Assembly (NCBI RefSeq): GCF_009789075.1
Contig: NZ_WNXQ01000009.1
Coordinates: 82,319 to 146,318 of the forward strand
From: Pseudooceanicola pacificus
Lineage (GTDB): Bacteria > Pseudomonadota > Alphaproteobacteria > Rhodobacterales > Rhodobacteraceae
Direction of reading: 5' to 3'
Length of the DNA stretch: 64,000 bases
Numbering within the stretch: the stretch's first letter is position 1; each line of letters starts with the position of its first letter. Below, in pieces: positions 36,007 to 45,293 of the stretch. Position numbers and translations under genes: made by a program. A model generated the notes under the pieces. The model was not told the DNA's origin. It ran no database searches and saw only the letters and a program-made list of their open reading frames with translations.

Positions 36007-37773
36007 TCAGTCTTCCTCGAAGGGGTCCCACTCGTCCTCGACCTCGGGCAGGGCCTCGGCCTCGGCGGTGGCGGCGACCTCCTCGGGGGTGCGGATCGCG
36101 GTGATCCTGGCCTTGGGAAAGGCGGTCAGCACGGCCGAGACCAGCGGATGGGCCAGGGCCTCCTGCTCCAGCGCGCGGGCGCGGGCGTCGCGCACCTCGG
36201 CGATGGTCTCGCCCCCGCCCTCGTTCACCAGGGTCACGGCCCAGCGGTTGCCGGTCCAGTGCTGCAGCCGCTGCCCCAGGCGCTGCGCCAGGTCCTGCGG
36301 CGCGCCGGGGGCGGGCTGGAACTCGATCCGGCCGGGGCGATAGGCGGCCAGGCGGAGGCCGGTCTCGACCTCGACCAGCAGTTTCACGTCGCGGTTGGAG
36401 CGGATCAGCTCGACCACATGCTCGAAGCTGGGATAGCGGGCCAGCGCCTGTTCGGCAGCCAGCGCCATCGCCTCGCCGCCGCCGCCCTGCTGGACGGGCC
36501 CGCGTGAGGGCTGGGGCGCGGGGGCGGCGGATCCTGCGGCATGGGCCCCCGGCGCGGAGGCCGGGGGGCGCTGCGCCATGCCGCCACCGGGGGGCGGCGG
36601 CGGGGGCGTTTCCGATTGCAGGCGGCGCAGCAGTTCCTCCGGCGCGGGCAGGTCGGCGACATGGGTCAGGCGGATGATCGCCATCTCGGCCGCCATCATC
36701 GCATTGGGCGCGGCGGCGACTTCTTCCAGCGATTTCAGCAGCATCTGCCACATCCGGGTCAGCACCCGCATCGGCAGACGGGTGGCTAGGTCCTGCCCCC
36801 GGGCGCGTTCGTCGGGGCCGATGGTGGGATCCTCGGCCGCCTCGGGCGTGATCTGCACGACGGAAATCCAGTGCGTGATCTCGGCCAGGTCGCGCAGCAC
36901 CGCCATCGGGTCGGCCCCGTCGGCATATTGCGCCGACAATTCGCCCAGGGCGGCGGCGGCATCGCCCCGCATGATCATCTCGAACAGGTCCAGCACGCGG
37001 CCCCGGTCGGCCAGCCCCAGCATGGCGCGCACCTGATCGGCGCCTGTCTCGCCCGCGCCGTGGCTGATCGCCTGGTCCAGCAGCGAGGTCGCGTCGCGGG
37101 CCGACCCTTCGGCGGCGCGCACGATCAGCGCCAGGGCGTCGTCGGTGATCTCGGCCCCTTCGGCCCCGGCGATGCGGCGCATCAGGGCCAGCATCACCTC
37201 GGGTTCGATCCGGCGCAGGTCGAAGCGCTGGCAGCGCGACAGCACCGTCACCGGGACCTTGCGGATCTCGGTGGTGGCAAAGATGAACTTCACATGGGCG
37301 GGCGGCTCTTCCAGCGTCTTGAGCAGCGCGTTGAACGCGCTGGTCGAGAGCATGTGCACCTCGTCGATGATGTAGATCTTGTAGCGCGCCGAGGCCGCCC
37401 GGTAGTGCACCGAGTCGATGATCTCGCGGATATCGTTGACCGAGGTGTTCGACGCCGCGTCCATTTCCAGCACGTCGACGTGACGGCCCTCCATGATCGC
37501 CTTGCAATGCTCGCACTGGCCGCAGGGTTCGGTGGTGGGCCCGCCGGTGCCGTCGGTGCCGATGCAGTTCATCCCCTTGGCGATGATCCGCGCGGTGGTC
37601 GTCTTTCCGGTGCCCCGGATGCCCGTCATGATGAAGGCCTGGGCGATGCGGTCGGCCTTGAAGGCGTTGCGCAGGGTGCGCACCATCGCATCCTGTCCGA
37701 CGAGGTCGGCAAAGGTTTCGGGCCGGTATTTCCGGGCCAGGACCTGGTAGGCCTTGGGTTGGGTATCCTGCAT
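36007..37773 (-). CDS. dnaX: DNA polymerase III subunits gamma/tau
   Basis: 588-residue clamp-loader ATPase. Walker A is GIRGTGKTTTA at residues 51-61, the zinc module is CIGTDGTGG followed by PCGQCEHC, Walker B/DEAH-like is IYIIDEVHML, and sensor 1 is FIFATTEIRKVP. A Pro-rich linker follows about residue 400 (PPPPPPGGG), then the tau C-terminal domain binding polymerase (FEHVVELIRSNRDVK) and an acidic end (EVEDEWDPFEED). No frameshift site was looked for in detail. It is preceded by a small membrane protein and followed by ybaB and recR. Confidence 0.96.
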   Translation of the reverse strand: MQDTQPKAYQVLARKYRPETFADLVGQDAMVRTLRNAFKADRIAQAFIMTGIRGTGKTTTARIIAKGMNCIGTDGTGGPTTEPCGQCEHCKAIMEGRHVDVLEMDAASNTSVNDIREIIDSVHYRAASARYKIYIIDEVHMLSTSAFNALLKTLEEPPAHVKFIFATTEIRKVPVTVLSRCQRFDLRRIEPEVMLALMRRIAGAEGAEITDDALALIVRAAEGSARDATSLLDQAISHGAGETGADQVRAMLGLADRGRVLDLFEMIMRGDAAAALGELSAQYADGADPMAVLRDLAEITHWISVVQITPEAAEDPTIGPDERARGQDLATRLPMRVLTRMWQMLLKSLEEVAAAPNAMMAAEMAIIRLTHVADLPAPEELLRRLQSETPPPPPPGGGMAQRPPASAPGAHAAGSAAPAPQPSRGPVQQGGGGEAMALAAEQALARYPSFEHVVELIRSNRDVKLLVEVETGLRLAAYRPGRIEFQPAPGAPQDLAQRLGQRLQHWTGNRWAVTLVNEGGGETIAEVRDARARALEQEALAHPLVSAVLTAFPKARITAIRTPEEVAATAEAEALPEVEDEWDPFEED

Positions 37774-37859
37774 GGGGCGGTGGCGTCCTCGCGGTTCTGC
37801 CCGAACCTAAAGCGCGGCGCGGGCGGCGTCCACCTGATAGGCGGTTCCGGGCCGCGCGA

Positions 37860-38204
37860 TCAGGTGTCGACGGTTGTGGTGACCGGGCCGGGCGGCGGGG
37901 GCGGGCTGTCGGGGCGCTGGACCGACATCTCGGGCCAGAGCAGCAGCGCCGCGATGCCCAGGGCCAGCGCCAGCGCGACCAGCCCGGGGATGCGCGCCAG
38001 CCAGCGCCGCGCGGCGCCCGGCTGACGCCCCGACAGCGCCCAGAGCCAGAAGGCGGGCAAGCCGGCGGCCAGCTGGAAGGCGAGGAAGGTCATCACCCGG
38101 TTCAGCCCGCGCGTCAGCCCCATATCGGTGGCGGGTGTCAGGGCGGGCACCGCCACGGACAGGATCATCATCGCGATCCAGATCGCTGCCAATACGCGCA
38201 CCAT
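37860..38204 (-). CDS. Small hypothetical membrane protein upstream of dnaX
   Basis: 114 residues with three hydrophobic segments (VLAAIWIAMMILSVAVPAL, VMTFLAFQLAAGLPAFWLWAL, LVALALALGIAALLLWP) and a Pro/Thr-rich C-terminal tail. I recognise no family. It lies 86 bp before dnaX on the same strand and may share its transcript. No catalytic motif is visible. Confidence 0.6.
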   Translation of the reverse strand: MVRVLAAIWIAMMILSVAVPALTPATDMGLTRGLNRVMTFLAFQLAAGLPAFWLWALSGRQPGAARRWLARIPGLVALALALGIAALLLWPEMSVQRPDSPPPPPGPVTTTVDT

Positions 38205-38325
38205 CTCGGCCCCATGCGTTGCTGTCGCCCCCTTTGTGCCGCCGCAGGGCCGCGGGTTCCAGTCCGGAATTCCATGCCGCAGGGGGCTGCGTCATCTTAC
38301 CCGATCAAAACAATCAGTTTAAGAA

Positions 38326-38331
38326 TTGACA
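38326..38331 (+). promoter_or_regulatory. Candidate -35 element of the iron operon
   Basis: TTGACA at 38326-38331 is the only consensus-like -35 in the AT-rich stretch (38305-38350) of the 208-bp region before the imelysin gene. The -10 element at the expected spacing is poor, which would fit an activated or iron-regulated promoter. I could not assign an Irr, RirA or IscR site with confidence. Confidence 0.3.
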
Positions 38332-38412
38332 TCACCTACTGTTTTGCTCAGGTTCCGGGCAATCACATGTCCGGGCGACTCTCGCGTCCGGAGCCCGACG
38401 AAAGGACCCGTC

Positions 38413-39675
38413 ATGACCGGCCGCTTCGCCCTGTTCCTCGCCACCACCGCCCTGACGGCCGCCCCCGCATTTGCGGTCGAGAAGGCCGAAGTGATCGACA
38501 CCTATGCCGATATCGCCCTGGCCGGGTACGAGGACAGCCTGTCCACCGCCAGGGCCCTGCAGGCGGCGGTGCGGACGCTGGTCGACACCCCCTCGGCCGA
38601 GGCGCTGGAGGCCGCGCGCATCGCGTGGAAGGCCGCCCGCGTGCCGTATCAGCAGACCGAGGCCTTCCGCTTCGGCAATCCCATCGTGGACGACTGGGAG
38701 GGCAAGGTGAATTCCTGGCCGCTGGACGAGGGGCTGATCGACTATGTCGACCCGGGCTATGGCGGGGCGACGGATGAAAACGGCTATGCCGCGCTGAACG
38801 TGATCGCGACGCCGAAATTCACCCTGTCGGGCGAAGAGGTCGACGCGACCGAGATCACCCCCGAGCTGATCGAGTCGACCCTGCACGAGGCCGACGAGGT
38901 CGAGGCCAATGTCGCCTCGGGCTACCATGCCATCGAATTCCTGCTCTGGGGCCAGGATCTGCACGGGACCGAGGCCGGGGCGGGCGAACGCCCCTGGACC
39001 GATTACGCCACGGGCGATGACTGCACCCACGGCAACTGCGACCGGCGCGGGGCCTATCTGACGGCGGCGACCCAGCTGCTGGTGTCGGATCTGGAATATA
39101 TGGCAGCCCAGTGGGCCGAGGACGGCGCGGCCCGCACCACGCTGGAATCGGACGAGGATGCCGGCATCGTGGCGATGCTGACCGGGATGGGTAGCCTGTC
39201 CTATGGCGAACAGGCGGGCGAGCGGATGAAGCTGGGCCTGATGCTGAACGACCCCGAGGAAGAGCATGACTGCTTTTCCGACAACACCCACATGAGCCAT
39301 TACTACGACGGCAAGGGCGTGCAGAACGTCTATCTGGGCACGTATACCCGCGTCGACGGTTCGACCGTCAGCGGCCCGTCCCTGTCGGATCTGGTGGCCG
39401 AGGCCGATCCCGCGGTCGACACCCGCCTGACCGGCGAACTGGAGTCGACGATGGCGGCGCTTGGCGCGATCCGCGATGCGGCCGAAGGCGGGTTTCACTA
39501 CGACATGATGCTGGCACGCGGCAATGCCGAAGGCGAGGCGCTGATCCAGGCCGCCGTCGACGGGCTGATCACGCAGACCCGCTCCATCGAGAGGGCCGTC
39601 GCGGCGCTCGGGCTGGACCAGATCGGGTTTGCGGGCTCGGATTCGCTCGACAATCCCGATGCGGTGTTCCAGTAA
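38413..39675 (+). CDS. Imelysin-family periplasmic iron-regulated protein (IrpA-like)
   Basis: 420 residues with a signal peptide (MTGRFALFLATTALTAAPAFA). The imelysin signature G-x-H-x-x-E is present as GYHAIEFLLWGQDL, in the helical bundle of the first half. The second half has HMSHYYDGKGVQNVYLG typical of IrpA-type imelysins. The family is involved in periplasmic iron binding or uptake, although the exact role is debated. GAAAGGA precedes ATG 38413. First gene of the iron operon, 12 bp before bfd. Confidence 0.92.
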   Translation: MTGRFALFLATTALTAAPAFAVEKAEVIDTYADIALAGYEDSLSTARALQAAVRTLVDTPSAEALEAARIAWKAARVPYQQTEAFRFGNPIVDDWEGKVNSWPLDEGLIDYVDPGYGGATDENGYAALNVIATPKFTLSGEEVDATEITPELIESTLHEADEVEANVASGYHAIEFLLWGQDLHGTEAGAGERPWTDYATGDDCTHGNCDRRGAYLTAATQLLVSDLEYMAAQWAEDGAARTTLESDEDAGIVAMLTGMGSLSYGEQAGERMKLGLMLNDPEEEHDCFSDNTHMSHYYDGKGVQNVYLGTYTRVDGSTVSGPSLSDLVAEADPAVDTRLTGELESTMAALGAIRDAAEGGFHYDMMLARGNAEGEALIQAAVDGLITQTRSIERAVAALGLDQIGFAGSDSLDNPDAVFQ

Positions 39676-39687
39676 GGAGGCCACGCG

Positions 39688-39963
39688 ATGATCGTCTGCC
39701 ATTGCCGGCACATCACCGACCGCGACATCCATTCGGCCATCGACTGGATGCGCGCCGCGGACCCGGCGACGATCATCACGCCGGGCAAGGTGTATCGCGC
39801 GCTCGGCAAGGCGGCGGATTGCGGCGGCTGCATGCCCCTGTTCCTGTCGACCATGCGGGCGAACGACAACACCGGTGTCCCCATGCAGCTACGCGGCCTG
39901 CGCCGCGGCCAACAGGAGGGAGCCGAATATGAAGGGCGACGCCAAGGTCATCGAGTACCTTAA
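39688..39963 (+). CDS. bfd: Bacterioferritin-associated ferredoxin
   Basis: 91-residue [2Fe-2S] protein: C4-x-C6 ([10 protein letters not shown]) and C45-x-x-C48 (DCGGC), a pattern as in E. coli Bfd but with a seven-residue longer interval. It transfers electrons to bacterioferritin to release iron. The C-terminal third (after about residue 60) is an unusual extension with no family match, and the last 35 nt overlap the bfr start. It is the iron-release partner placed directly before bfr. Confidence 0.9.
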   Translation: MIVCHCRHITDRDIHSAIDWMRAADPATIITPGKVYRALGKAADCGGCMPLFLSTMRANDNTGVPMQLRGLRRGQQEGAEYEGRRQGHRVP

Positions 39964-40414
39964 CAGCGCATTGCGCAGCGAGCTGACCGCGGTCAGCCAG
40001 TACTGGCTGCACTTTCGCATGCAGGAAGACTGGGGCCTCGGCCACATGGCCAGGAAAAGCCGCGAGGAAAGCATCGAAGAGATGCACCACGCGGACAAGC
40101 TGATCCAGCGCATCCTGTTCCTGGAGGGCCACCCGAACCTGCAGAAACTGGACCCGCTCCGGATCGGCGAAACCCCGATCGAGACGCTGAAATCCGACCT
40201 CGCCGCCGAGCACGAGGCCCGCGAACTCTATCGCGAGGCGCGGGAATATTGCGGGTCGGTCAGCGATTTTGTCTCGATGAAGCTGTTCGAGGAGCTGATG
40301 GCGGACGAGGAAGGGCATATCGACTTCCTGGAAACCCAGATCGACCTCTACGAAAAGATCGGTGGCGAACGCTATGCCCAACTCAACGCGTCGAAGATGG
40401 ACGAAGCCGAGTAA
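39929..40414 (+). CDS. bfr: Bacterioferritin
   Basis: 161-residue ferritin-like subunit of the 24-mer iron-storage shell. All ferroxidase ligands known from E. coli Bfr align without any gap: E18, E51, H54, E94, E127, H130, as does the heme-ligand M52. AGGAGG precedes ATG 39929 inside the end of bfd. It is expected in the cytoplasm, storing iron as ferrihydrite, with Bfd used for release. It ends inside the start region of the DUF1111 gene. Confidence 0.96.
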   Translation: MKGDAKVIEYLNSALRSELTAVSQYWLHFRMQEDWGLGHMARKSREESIEEMHHADKLIQRILFLEGHPNLQKLDPLRIGETPIETLKSDLAAEHEARELYREAREYCGSVSDFVSMKLFEELMADEEGHIDFLETQIDLYEKIGGERYAQLNASKMDEAE

Positions 40415-41945
40415 GCGCTTCGCCTGTCTTCTTCTGGCTTGCCTGCCGGCGGCGGTCGCTGCTGCCGACCTCGCTTCGGACCCGCATCTGGACACGATCC
40501 CGCGCAGCGCGGACGACGCCGCGCGGATCGCCCGGGTCACCGAACCCGCCACGGATTTCACCGCGCCCGAAAGGTTCGAGGGCAATCCCGCCGGTGCCGC
40601 CACGGTGCGGGCGCGCGACAATGCGGATGCGTTCTCGCAGCCCTCGGGCAACATGTCCTTCGAGAACGAATTGCTGTTCAAGGTGGGCAACGGGCTGTTC
40701 CGCAAGATCTGGGTCTCGTCGCCCTCGTCCACGCTGGCCTCGGACGGGCTGGGCCCGCTGTTCAACGCGCGCGGCTGCCAGTCCTGCCACCTGAAGGACG
40801 GGCGCGGCCACCCGCCGGTGGAGGGAGAGGAGCCGAGCTCGATCTTTCTGCGTGTGTCGGTGCCCGCCGGCGACGATGAGCCGATGACCGGGATCGAGGC
40901 CTATCTGGCCGCGCTCGATGGCCATGTCGACCGCGACCGGCCCGACCCGGTCTATGGCCTGCAGTTGCAGAACTTTGCCGTGCAGGGCCAGCCCGCCGAA
41001 TACCGGCTGGGCGTCGAATGGGCCGAGGAAGAAATCGCCCTGTCCGATGGCGAAAGCGCCAGCCTGCGCCGCCCGGTCTGGCGCGCCGACAACCTGGGCT
41101 ACGGCCCCCTGGGCGAGGGGGCGATGACCTCGCCCCGCGTGGCGCCGCAGATGATCGGGCTGGGCCTGCTGGAGGCGATCCCCGCCGGCGATATCCTGGC
41201 GCATGAGGATCCCGACGACGCCGATGGCGACGGCATCTCGGGGAGGGCCAATATCGTCTGGTCCGAGGAATTCGGCCAGCCCATGCTGGGCCGTTTCGGG
41301 CTGAAGGCCGGGATGCCCACCATCAAGGCGCAGTCGGCGGGGGCGTTTTCCGGAGACATCGGGATCAGCTCGCCCATGCATGCGGCGGGCTGGGGCGAAT
41401 GCACCGCCGCGCAGGACATCTGCCGGGGCCTGCCCGACGGCGGCGGCGATGCGCGCGGCACCGAGATCGACGGCGAAGGGCTGGATCTCGTCACCTTCTA
41501 CTCGCGCAACCTTGCGGTGCCCGCCCGGCGCGACATCGACGATCCCGAGGTGCTGCGCGGCAAGGAGGTGTTCTATGCCACCGGCTGCACCTCGTGCCAC
41601 GTTCCGAAATTCGTGACCGCCCGGCTGAAGGGGCGCGACGAGCAGAGTTTCCAGCTGATCTGGCCCTATACCGACCTTCTGCTGCACGACATGGGCGAGG
41701 GGCTGGCGGACAACCGTCCTGAATTCCGCGCCAACGGACGTGAGTGGCGTACCGCGCCGCTCTGGGGTATCGGCTTGACCCGGCAGGTGAGCGGACACAG
41801 CTTCCTGCTGCACGACGGCCGGGCGCGGAGCCTGCTGGAGGCGGTCCTGTGGCACGGCGGAGAGGCCGAGGCCCAGAAACAGGCCGTGATCGACATGCCC
41901 GCGCCGGATCGTGCCGCCCTGATACGATACCTGGAGTCGCTGTGA
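40374..41945 (+). CDS. DUF1111 di-heme c-type oxidoreductase
   Basis: 523-residue secreted protein with two CxxCH heme c motifs (GCQSCHLK and GCTSCHVPK). The signal peptide is [17 protein letters not shown] after a basic N-region. ATG 40374 overlaps bfr by 41 nt, which is unusual; a GTG at 40362 is the other option. The family ('di-heme oxidoreductase', formerly thiol oxidoreductase) often lies between imelysin genes and may change the redox state of iron in the periplasm (inference). [17 protein letters not shown] resembles a calcium-binding loop. Confidence 0.88.
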   Translation: MPNSTRRRWTKPSKRFACLLLACLPAAVAAADLASDPHLDTIPRSADDAARIARVTEPATDFTAPERFEGNPAGAATVRARDNADAFSQPSGNMSFENELLFKVGNGLFRKIWVSSPSSTLASDGLGPLFNARGCQSCHLKDGRGHPPVEGEEPSSIFLRVSVPAGDDEPMTGIEAYLAALDGHVDRDRPDPVYGLQLQNFAVQGQPAEYRLGVEWAEEEIALSDGESASLRRPVWRADNLGYGPLGEGAMTSPRVAPQMIGLGLLEAIPAGDILAHEDPDDADGDGISGRANIVWSEEFGQPMLGRFGLKAGMPTIKAQSAGAFSGDIGISSPMHAAGWGECTAAQDICRGLPDGGGDARGTEIDGEGLDLVTFYSRNLAVPARRDIDDPEVLRGKEVFYATGCTSCHVPKFVTARLKGRDEQSFQLIWPYTDLLLHDMGEGLADNRPEFRANGREWRTAPLWGIGLTRQVSGHSFLLHDGRARSLLEAVLWHGGEAEAQKQAVIDMPAPDRAALIRYLESL

Positions 41946-42925
41946 TGATCCGAACCCTGGCCCTTGCCCTGACCCTTGCCGGACCGGTTGCCGCCGCGGT
42001 GCCCGAGGTGGTGAACGAACACGCCATGCCGGGGTTTCAGGCCTTCAGCAGGGCGACCTCGGCCCTGGCCGATGCGGCGGCGGCCGATTGCACCCCTGCC
42101 GCGCTCGACGACAGCTACAACGCCGCCTTCGATGCCTGGCTGGGCGTGGCGCATCTGCAGCTTGGCCCGACCGAGGCGGTGACCCATTCCATCGCCTTCT
42201 GGCCCGACAAGCGCGGTTTTGTCGGCAAGACCCTGGCCGGGATGATCGCCGATCAGGACCCGGTGGCCGATGACGTGGGCGGCTATGCCGAGGTCTCGGC
42301 GGCGGCGCGCGGGTTCTTCGCGCTTGAGGCGATGCTGTTCGATCCCGCGTTCGACGGTTATGAGACCGGCAGCTATTCCTGCCGGCTGGTGCAGACCATC
42401 GCCGCCGACCTGGCCCGCACCGCGACCCGGCTGGAAACCGGCTGGGCCGGGGGGTTTGCCGATACGCTGCTCAGCGCCGGGGCGGACAACAATCCGGTCT
42501 ACCTCAGCAAGGACGAGGCGCTGCGCGCGCTCTATACCCAGCTGATGGCGGGGCTGGAGTTCAACGCCGAAACCCGGCTGGGCCGTCCTTTGGGCACGTT
42601 CGAGCGCCCCCGCCCGACCCGGGCCGAGGCCTGGCGGTCCGGCCGTCCCCTGCGCAATGTCGAACTGTCGCTCAAGGCGCTGCACGGGCTGGCCAGAACG
42701 CTGGCCAACGGCCCGACCCCTGAGACCGACGCGGCCTTTGCCGCGGCGGCGGATGTCACGGCGAATATCGAGGACCCGACCTTCCAGACCATCGAGGATC
42801 CGCAGGAGCGGCTGCATGTCGAGATCCTGCAGCAGCGCATTCAGGCGATCCGCGCCGCCGTCTCGGACGAGATCGGCGATCCGCTGGGCGTGGCCGCCGG
42901 GTTCAACTCGGGCGACGGGGACTGA
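41945..42925 (+). CDS. Second imelysin-family periplasmic protein
   Basis: 326 residues with a signal peptide ([19 protein letters not shown]). The helical imelysin fold is seen in HAMPGFQAFSRATSALADA and GFFALEAMLFDP. The GxHxxE motif of the first imelysin is not strictly kept here (GFFALE), so metal binding may differ. ATG 41945 shares one base with the DUF1111 stop (TGATG). It is part of the same iron operon; a paralogue of the 38413 gene with a shorter length. Confidence 0.88.
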   Translation: MIRTLALALTLAGPVAAAVPEVVNEHAMPGFQAFSRATSALADAAAADCTPAALDDSYNAAFDAWLGVAHLQLGPTEAVTHSIAFWPDKRGFVGKTLAGMIADQDPVADDVGGYAEVSAAARGFFALEAMLFDPAFDGYETGSYSCRLVQTIAADLARTATRLETGWAGGFADTLLSAGADNNPVYLSKDEALRALYTQLMAGLEFNAETRLGRPLGTFERPRPTRAEAWRSGRPLRNVELSLKALHGLARTLANGPTPETDAAFAAAADVTANIEDPTFQTIEDPQERLHVEILQQRIQAIRAAVSDEIGDPLGVAAGFNSGDGD

Positions 42926-43031
42926 GCCGGACAGGCCCCCCGCCGCCCTTCGCGCGACGCCTGCGGCCCGCGCCACGCCCCGGGCGCGCCGGGGCATGGG
43001 CCCGGGATCGCCAGCCGAAAGGACAAGCCGA

Positions 43032-44102
43032 ATGACCACCCGCCGCGGATTTCTTGCCTCGCTCCTCGCCGCATCGACCCTGCCGACGCTCAGCTGGGCC
43101 GATGCGGGCAGCCCCGCCTTCCTCGCCTGCGCGAAGGAGGCGGACGGCAGCTATGCGCTTTACGGGATCACCGCGGGCGGGGCCGATACCTTTCGCATCC
43201 CGCTGCCCGCCCGGGGCCATGCCGGGGCGGGCCATCCCGACCGGCCCGAGGCGGTGTTCTTTGCCCGCCGCCCTGGCGCCTATGCGCTGGTGGTCGACTG
43301 CGCGATCGGCAAGGTCCGCCACCGGCTGGAACCGCCCGAGGGGCGGCAGTTCAACGGTCACGGGGCCTTCCTGCAGGAGGGCGCGATCCTTGTCACCTCG
43401 GAACAGATGGCCGATGGCAGCGCGGGGCGTCTGGGAATCTGGGACGCCGACGGCGGCTATCTGCGCATCGGCGAGCTGTCCACCGGCGGCATCGGCCCGC
43501 ATGAGGTGCTGCTGATGGCCGACGGGCGCACCCTGGCCGTGGCCAATGGCGGCATCCGGACCGACGCCACCGACCGCACCAAGCTGAACCTGCCCGACAT
43601 GCGCCCCAACCTCGCCTATATGACGCTGGAGGACGGGCTGGTCGAACAGGTCTCGCTGCAGCCCGATCTGCATTTCAACTCCATCCGCCACCTCGCCACC
43701 CGCGACGACGGGCTGCTGGCCTTTGCCATGCAGTGGGAGGGGCCCGCCGAACTGGCCCCGCCACTGCTGGGCCTGCACCGCCGCGGCAAGCCGCTGACCC
43801 TGGCTGCCGCACCCGAGGGCGAACAGGTGCTGATGCAGAACTACGCCGGCTCCATCGCGATGAACGGCGCCGGGACCGAGATCGCGATCACCTCGCCCCG
43901 TGGCGGGCGGGTGCAGCGGTTCGACGCCAGCGGGCAGTTCATCGGCGCGCTGGCCCGGGCGGATGTCTGCGGCGCGGCGACCCTGCCCGACGGTTTCCTG
44001 CTGACCGACGGAATGGGCGGCCTGCTCAAGCTGTCCGAGGGCAGGGCCCATCCGCTGGGCCTGCGCGCGCGGGCCTGGGACAACCACGTCGTCGGCCTCT
44101 GA
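43032..44102 (+). CDS. DUF1513 beta-propeller-like secreted protein
   Basis: 356 residues with a twin-arginine-like leader (MTTRRGFLASLLAASTLP). The repeated pattern of short beta strands ending in Gly-Asp/His (PLPARGHAGAGHPDR, QFNGHGAFLQEG, GIGPHEVLL, FNSIRHLATRDD) is compatible with a propeller. DUF1513 genes typically close imelysin/DUF1111 operons, as here. Function is unknown; a role in iron handling is inferred from context only. Confidence 0.88.
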   Translation: MTTRRGFLASLLAASTLPTLSWADAGSPAFLACAKEADGSYALYGITAGGADTFRIPLPARGHAGAGHPDRPEAVFFARRPGAYALVVDCAIGKVRHRLEPPEGRQFNGHGAFLQEGAILVTSEQMADGSAGRLGIWDADGGYLRIGELSTGGIGPHEVLLMADGRTLAVANGGIRTDATDRTKLNLPDMRPNLAYMTLEDGLVEQVSLQPDLHFNSIRHLATRDDGLLAFAMQWEGPAELAPPLLGLHRRGKPLTLAAAPEGEQVLMQNYAGSIAMNGAGTEIAITSPRGGRVQRFDASGQFIGALARADVCGAATLPDGFLLTDGMGGLLKLSEGRAHPLGLRARAWDNHVVGL

Positions 44103-44114
44103 TCCAGACAGGGG

Positions 44115-45245
44115 TCACAGGGTGCGCGAGATGATCTCGCGCATGATTTCGGACGAACCTCCGTAGATCCGGAACACCCGTGCATCGGTCCAGGCCCGGC
44201 CGATGCTGTATTCCGTGGTGTAACCATAGCCGCCGTGCAGCTGCAGGAAGATGTCCAGCCAGCGGCCCAGCAATTCGGTCGAAACCAGCTTGGCCTTGGC
44301 TGCCTTTTCTGGCGAGATCTTCTCGACCAGGTGCTCGGCCAGGCAGCTGTCGATATAGCAGCGCAGCATCTCGCATTCCGCCGCGGCCTCGGCCAGCCGG
44401 AACTTGGCAGTCTGGAATTCGAACACCGGCTGACCAAAGGCCTCGCGCCCCTTGGTATAGGCGATGGTCTCGGCCAGGCATTGCTCCATCATCGTGGCGG
44501 CGCGGATGGCGATGATCAGCCGTTCCTGCCCCAGCTCGCGCATCAGGTACGAGAACCCCTTGCCCTCTTCGCCCAGCCGGTTGGTGACCGGCACGCGCAC
44601 CTCGTCAAAGAACAGCTCGGCCGTGTCCTGGGCATGCTGGCCCAGCTTCTCGATGGACCGCCCACGCGAAAAACCGTCGCGCGTGTCCTCCACCAGGATC
44701 AGCGAGACGCCCTTGCGCCCGGCCTCGGGGTCGGTCTTGCAGGCGACGATGTACAGGCCCGCATTATGGCCGTTGGTGATGAAGGTCTTCTGCCCCGAGA
44801 TGACGTAGTGGTCGCCCTCGCGCCGGGCATGGGTCTTGATGTTCTTCAGATCCGACCCGGTGCCCGGTTCGGTCATGGCGATGGCGGTGATGACCTCGCC
44901 CCGGGCCATCATCGGCAGCCACTGGCGTTTCTGCGCCTCGCTGCCGAAATTCATCAGGTAGGGCGCCACGATATCGGAATGCAGCGAGAATCCGGGGCCT
45001 GAGGCATGGACCTTGGCCAGTTCCTCCATGATCACCGCGGAATGGCCGAAATCGCCACCGCCGCCGCCGTATGCCTCGGGGATGGCAGGCAGCAGGAAGC
45101 CCAGCTCGCCGGCCCGGCGCCAGACCGATTTCGGCACGATATGCGCCTTTTCCCAATCGCCATGATGCGGGACGATCTCGGCCTCGACAAAGCGGCGGAA
45201 ACTGTCGCGATAGGCCTCGTGGTCCTCGCGGTAGGGGCGTTGCAT
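44115..45245 (-). CDS. Acyl-CoA dehydrogenase
   Basis: 376-residue FAD flavoprotein catalysing alpha,beta-dehydrogenation of an acyl-CoA. IAMTEPGTGSDL and GQKTFITNGHNAGL bind FAD. At the C-terminus IYGGSSEIMREIISRTL has Gly in place of the Glu found in short- and medium-chain enzymes, so the catalytic base must be on another helix, as in isovaleryl- or long-chain-type enzymes. It is the second gene after a CoA ligase 48 bp upstream, forming a small activation/oxidation pair. Chain specificity is not known. Confidence 0.92.
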   Translation of the reverse strand: MQRPYREDHEAYRDSFRRFVEAEIVPHHGDWEKAHIVPKSVWRRAGELGFLLPAIPEAYGGGGGDFGHSAVIMEELAKVHASGPGFSLHSDIVAPYLMNFGSEAQKRQWLPMMARGEVITAIAMTEPGTGSDLKNIKTHARREGDHYVISGQKTFITNGHNAGLYIVACKTDPEAGRKGVSLILVEDTRDGFSRGRSIEKLGQHAQDTAELFFDEVRVPVTNRLGEEGKGFSYLMRELGQERLIIAIRAATMMEQCLAETIAYTKGREAFGQPVFEFQTAKFRLAEAAAECEMLRCYIDSCLAEHLVEKISPEKAAKAKLVSTELLGRWLDIFLQLHGGYGYTTEYSIGRAWTDARVFRIYGGSSEIMREIISRTL

Positions 45246-45293
45246 GGGGTCTCTCCAGGTCAGGTTGCGGCAGGCGGCGCTTGGGGGGCGGGA

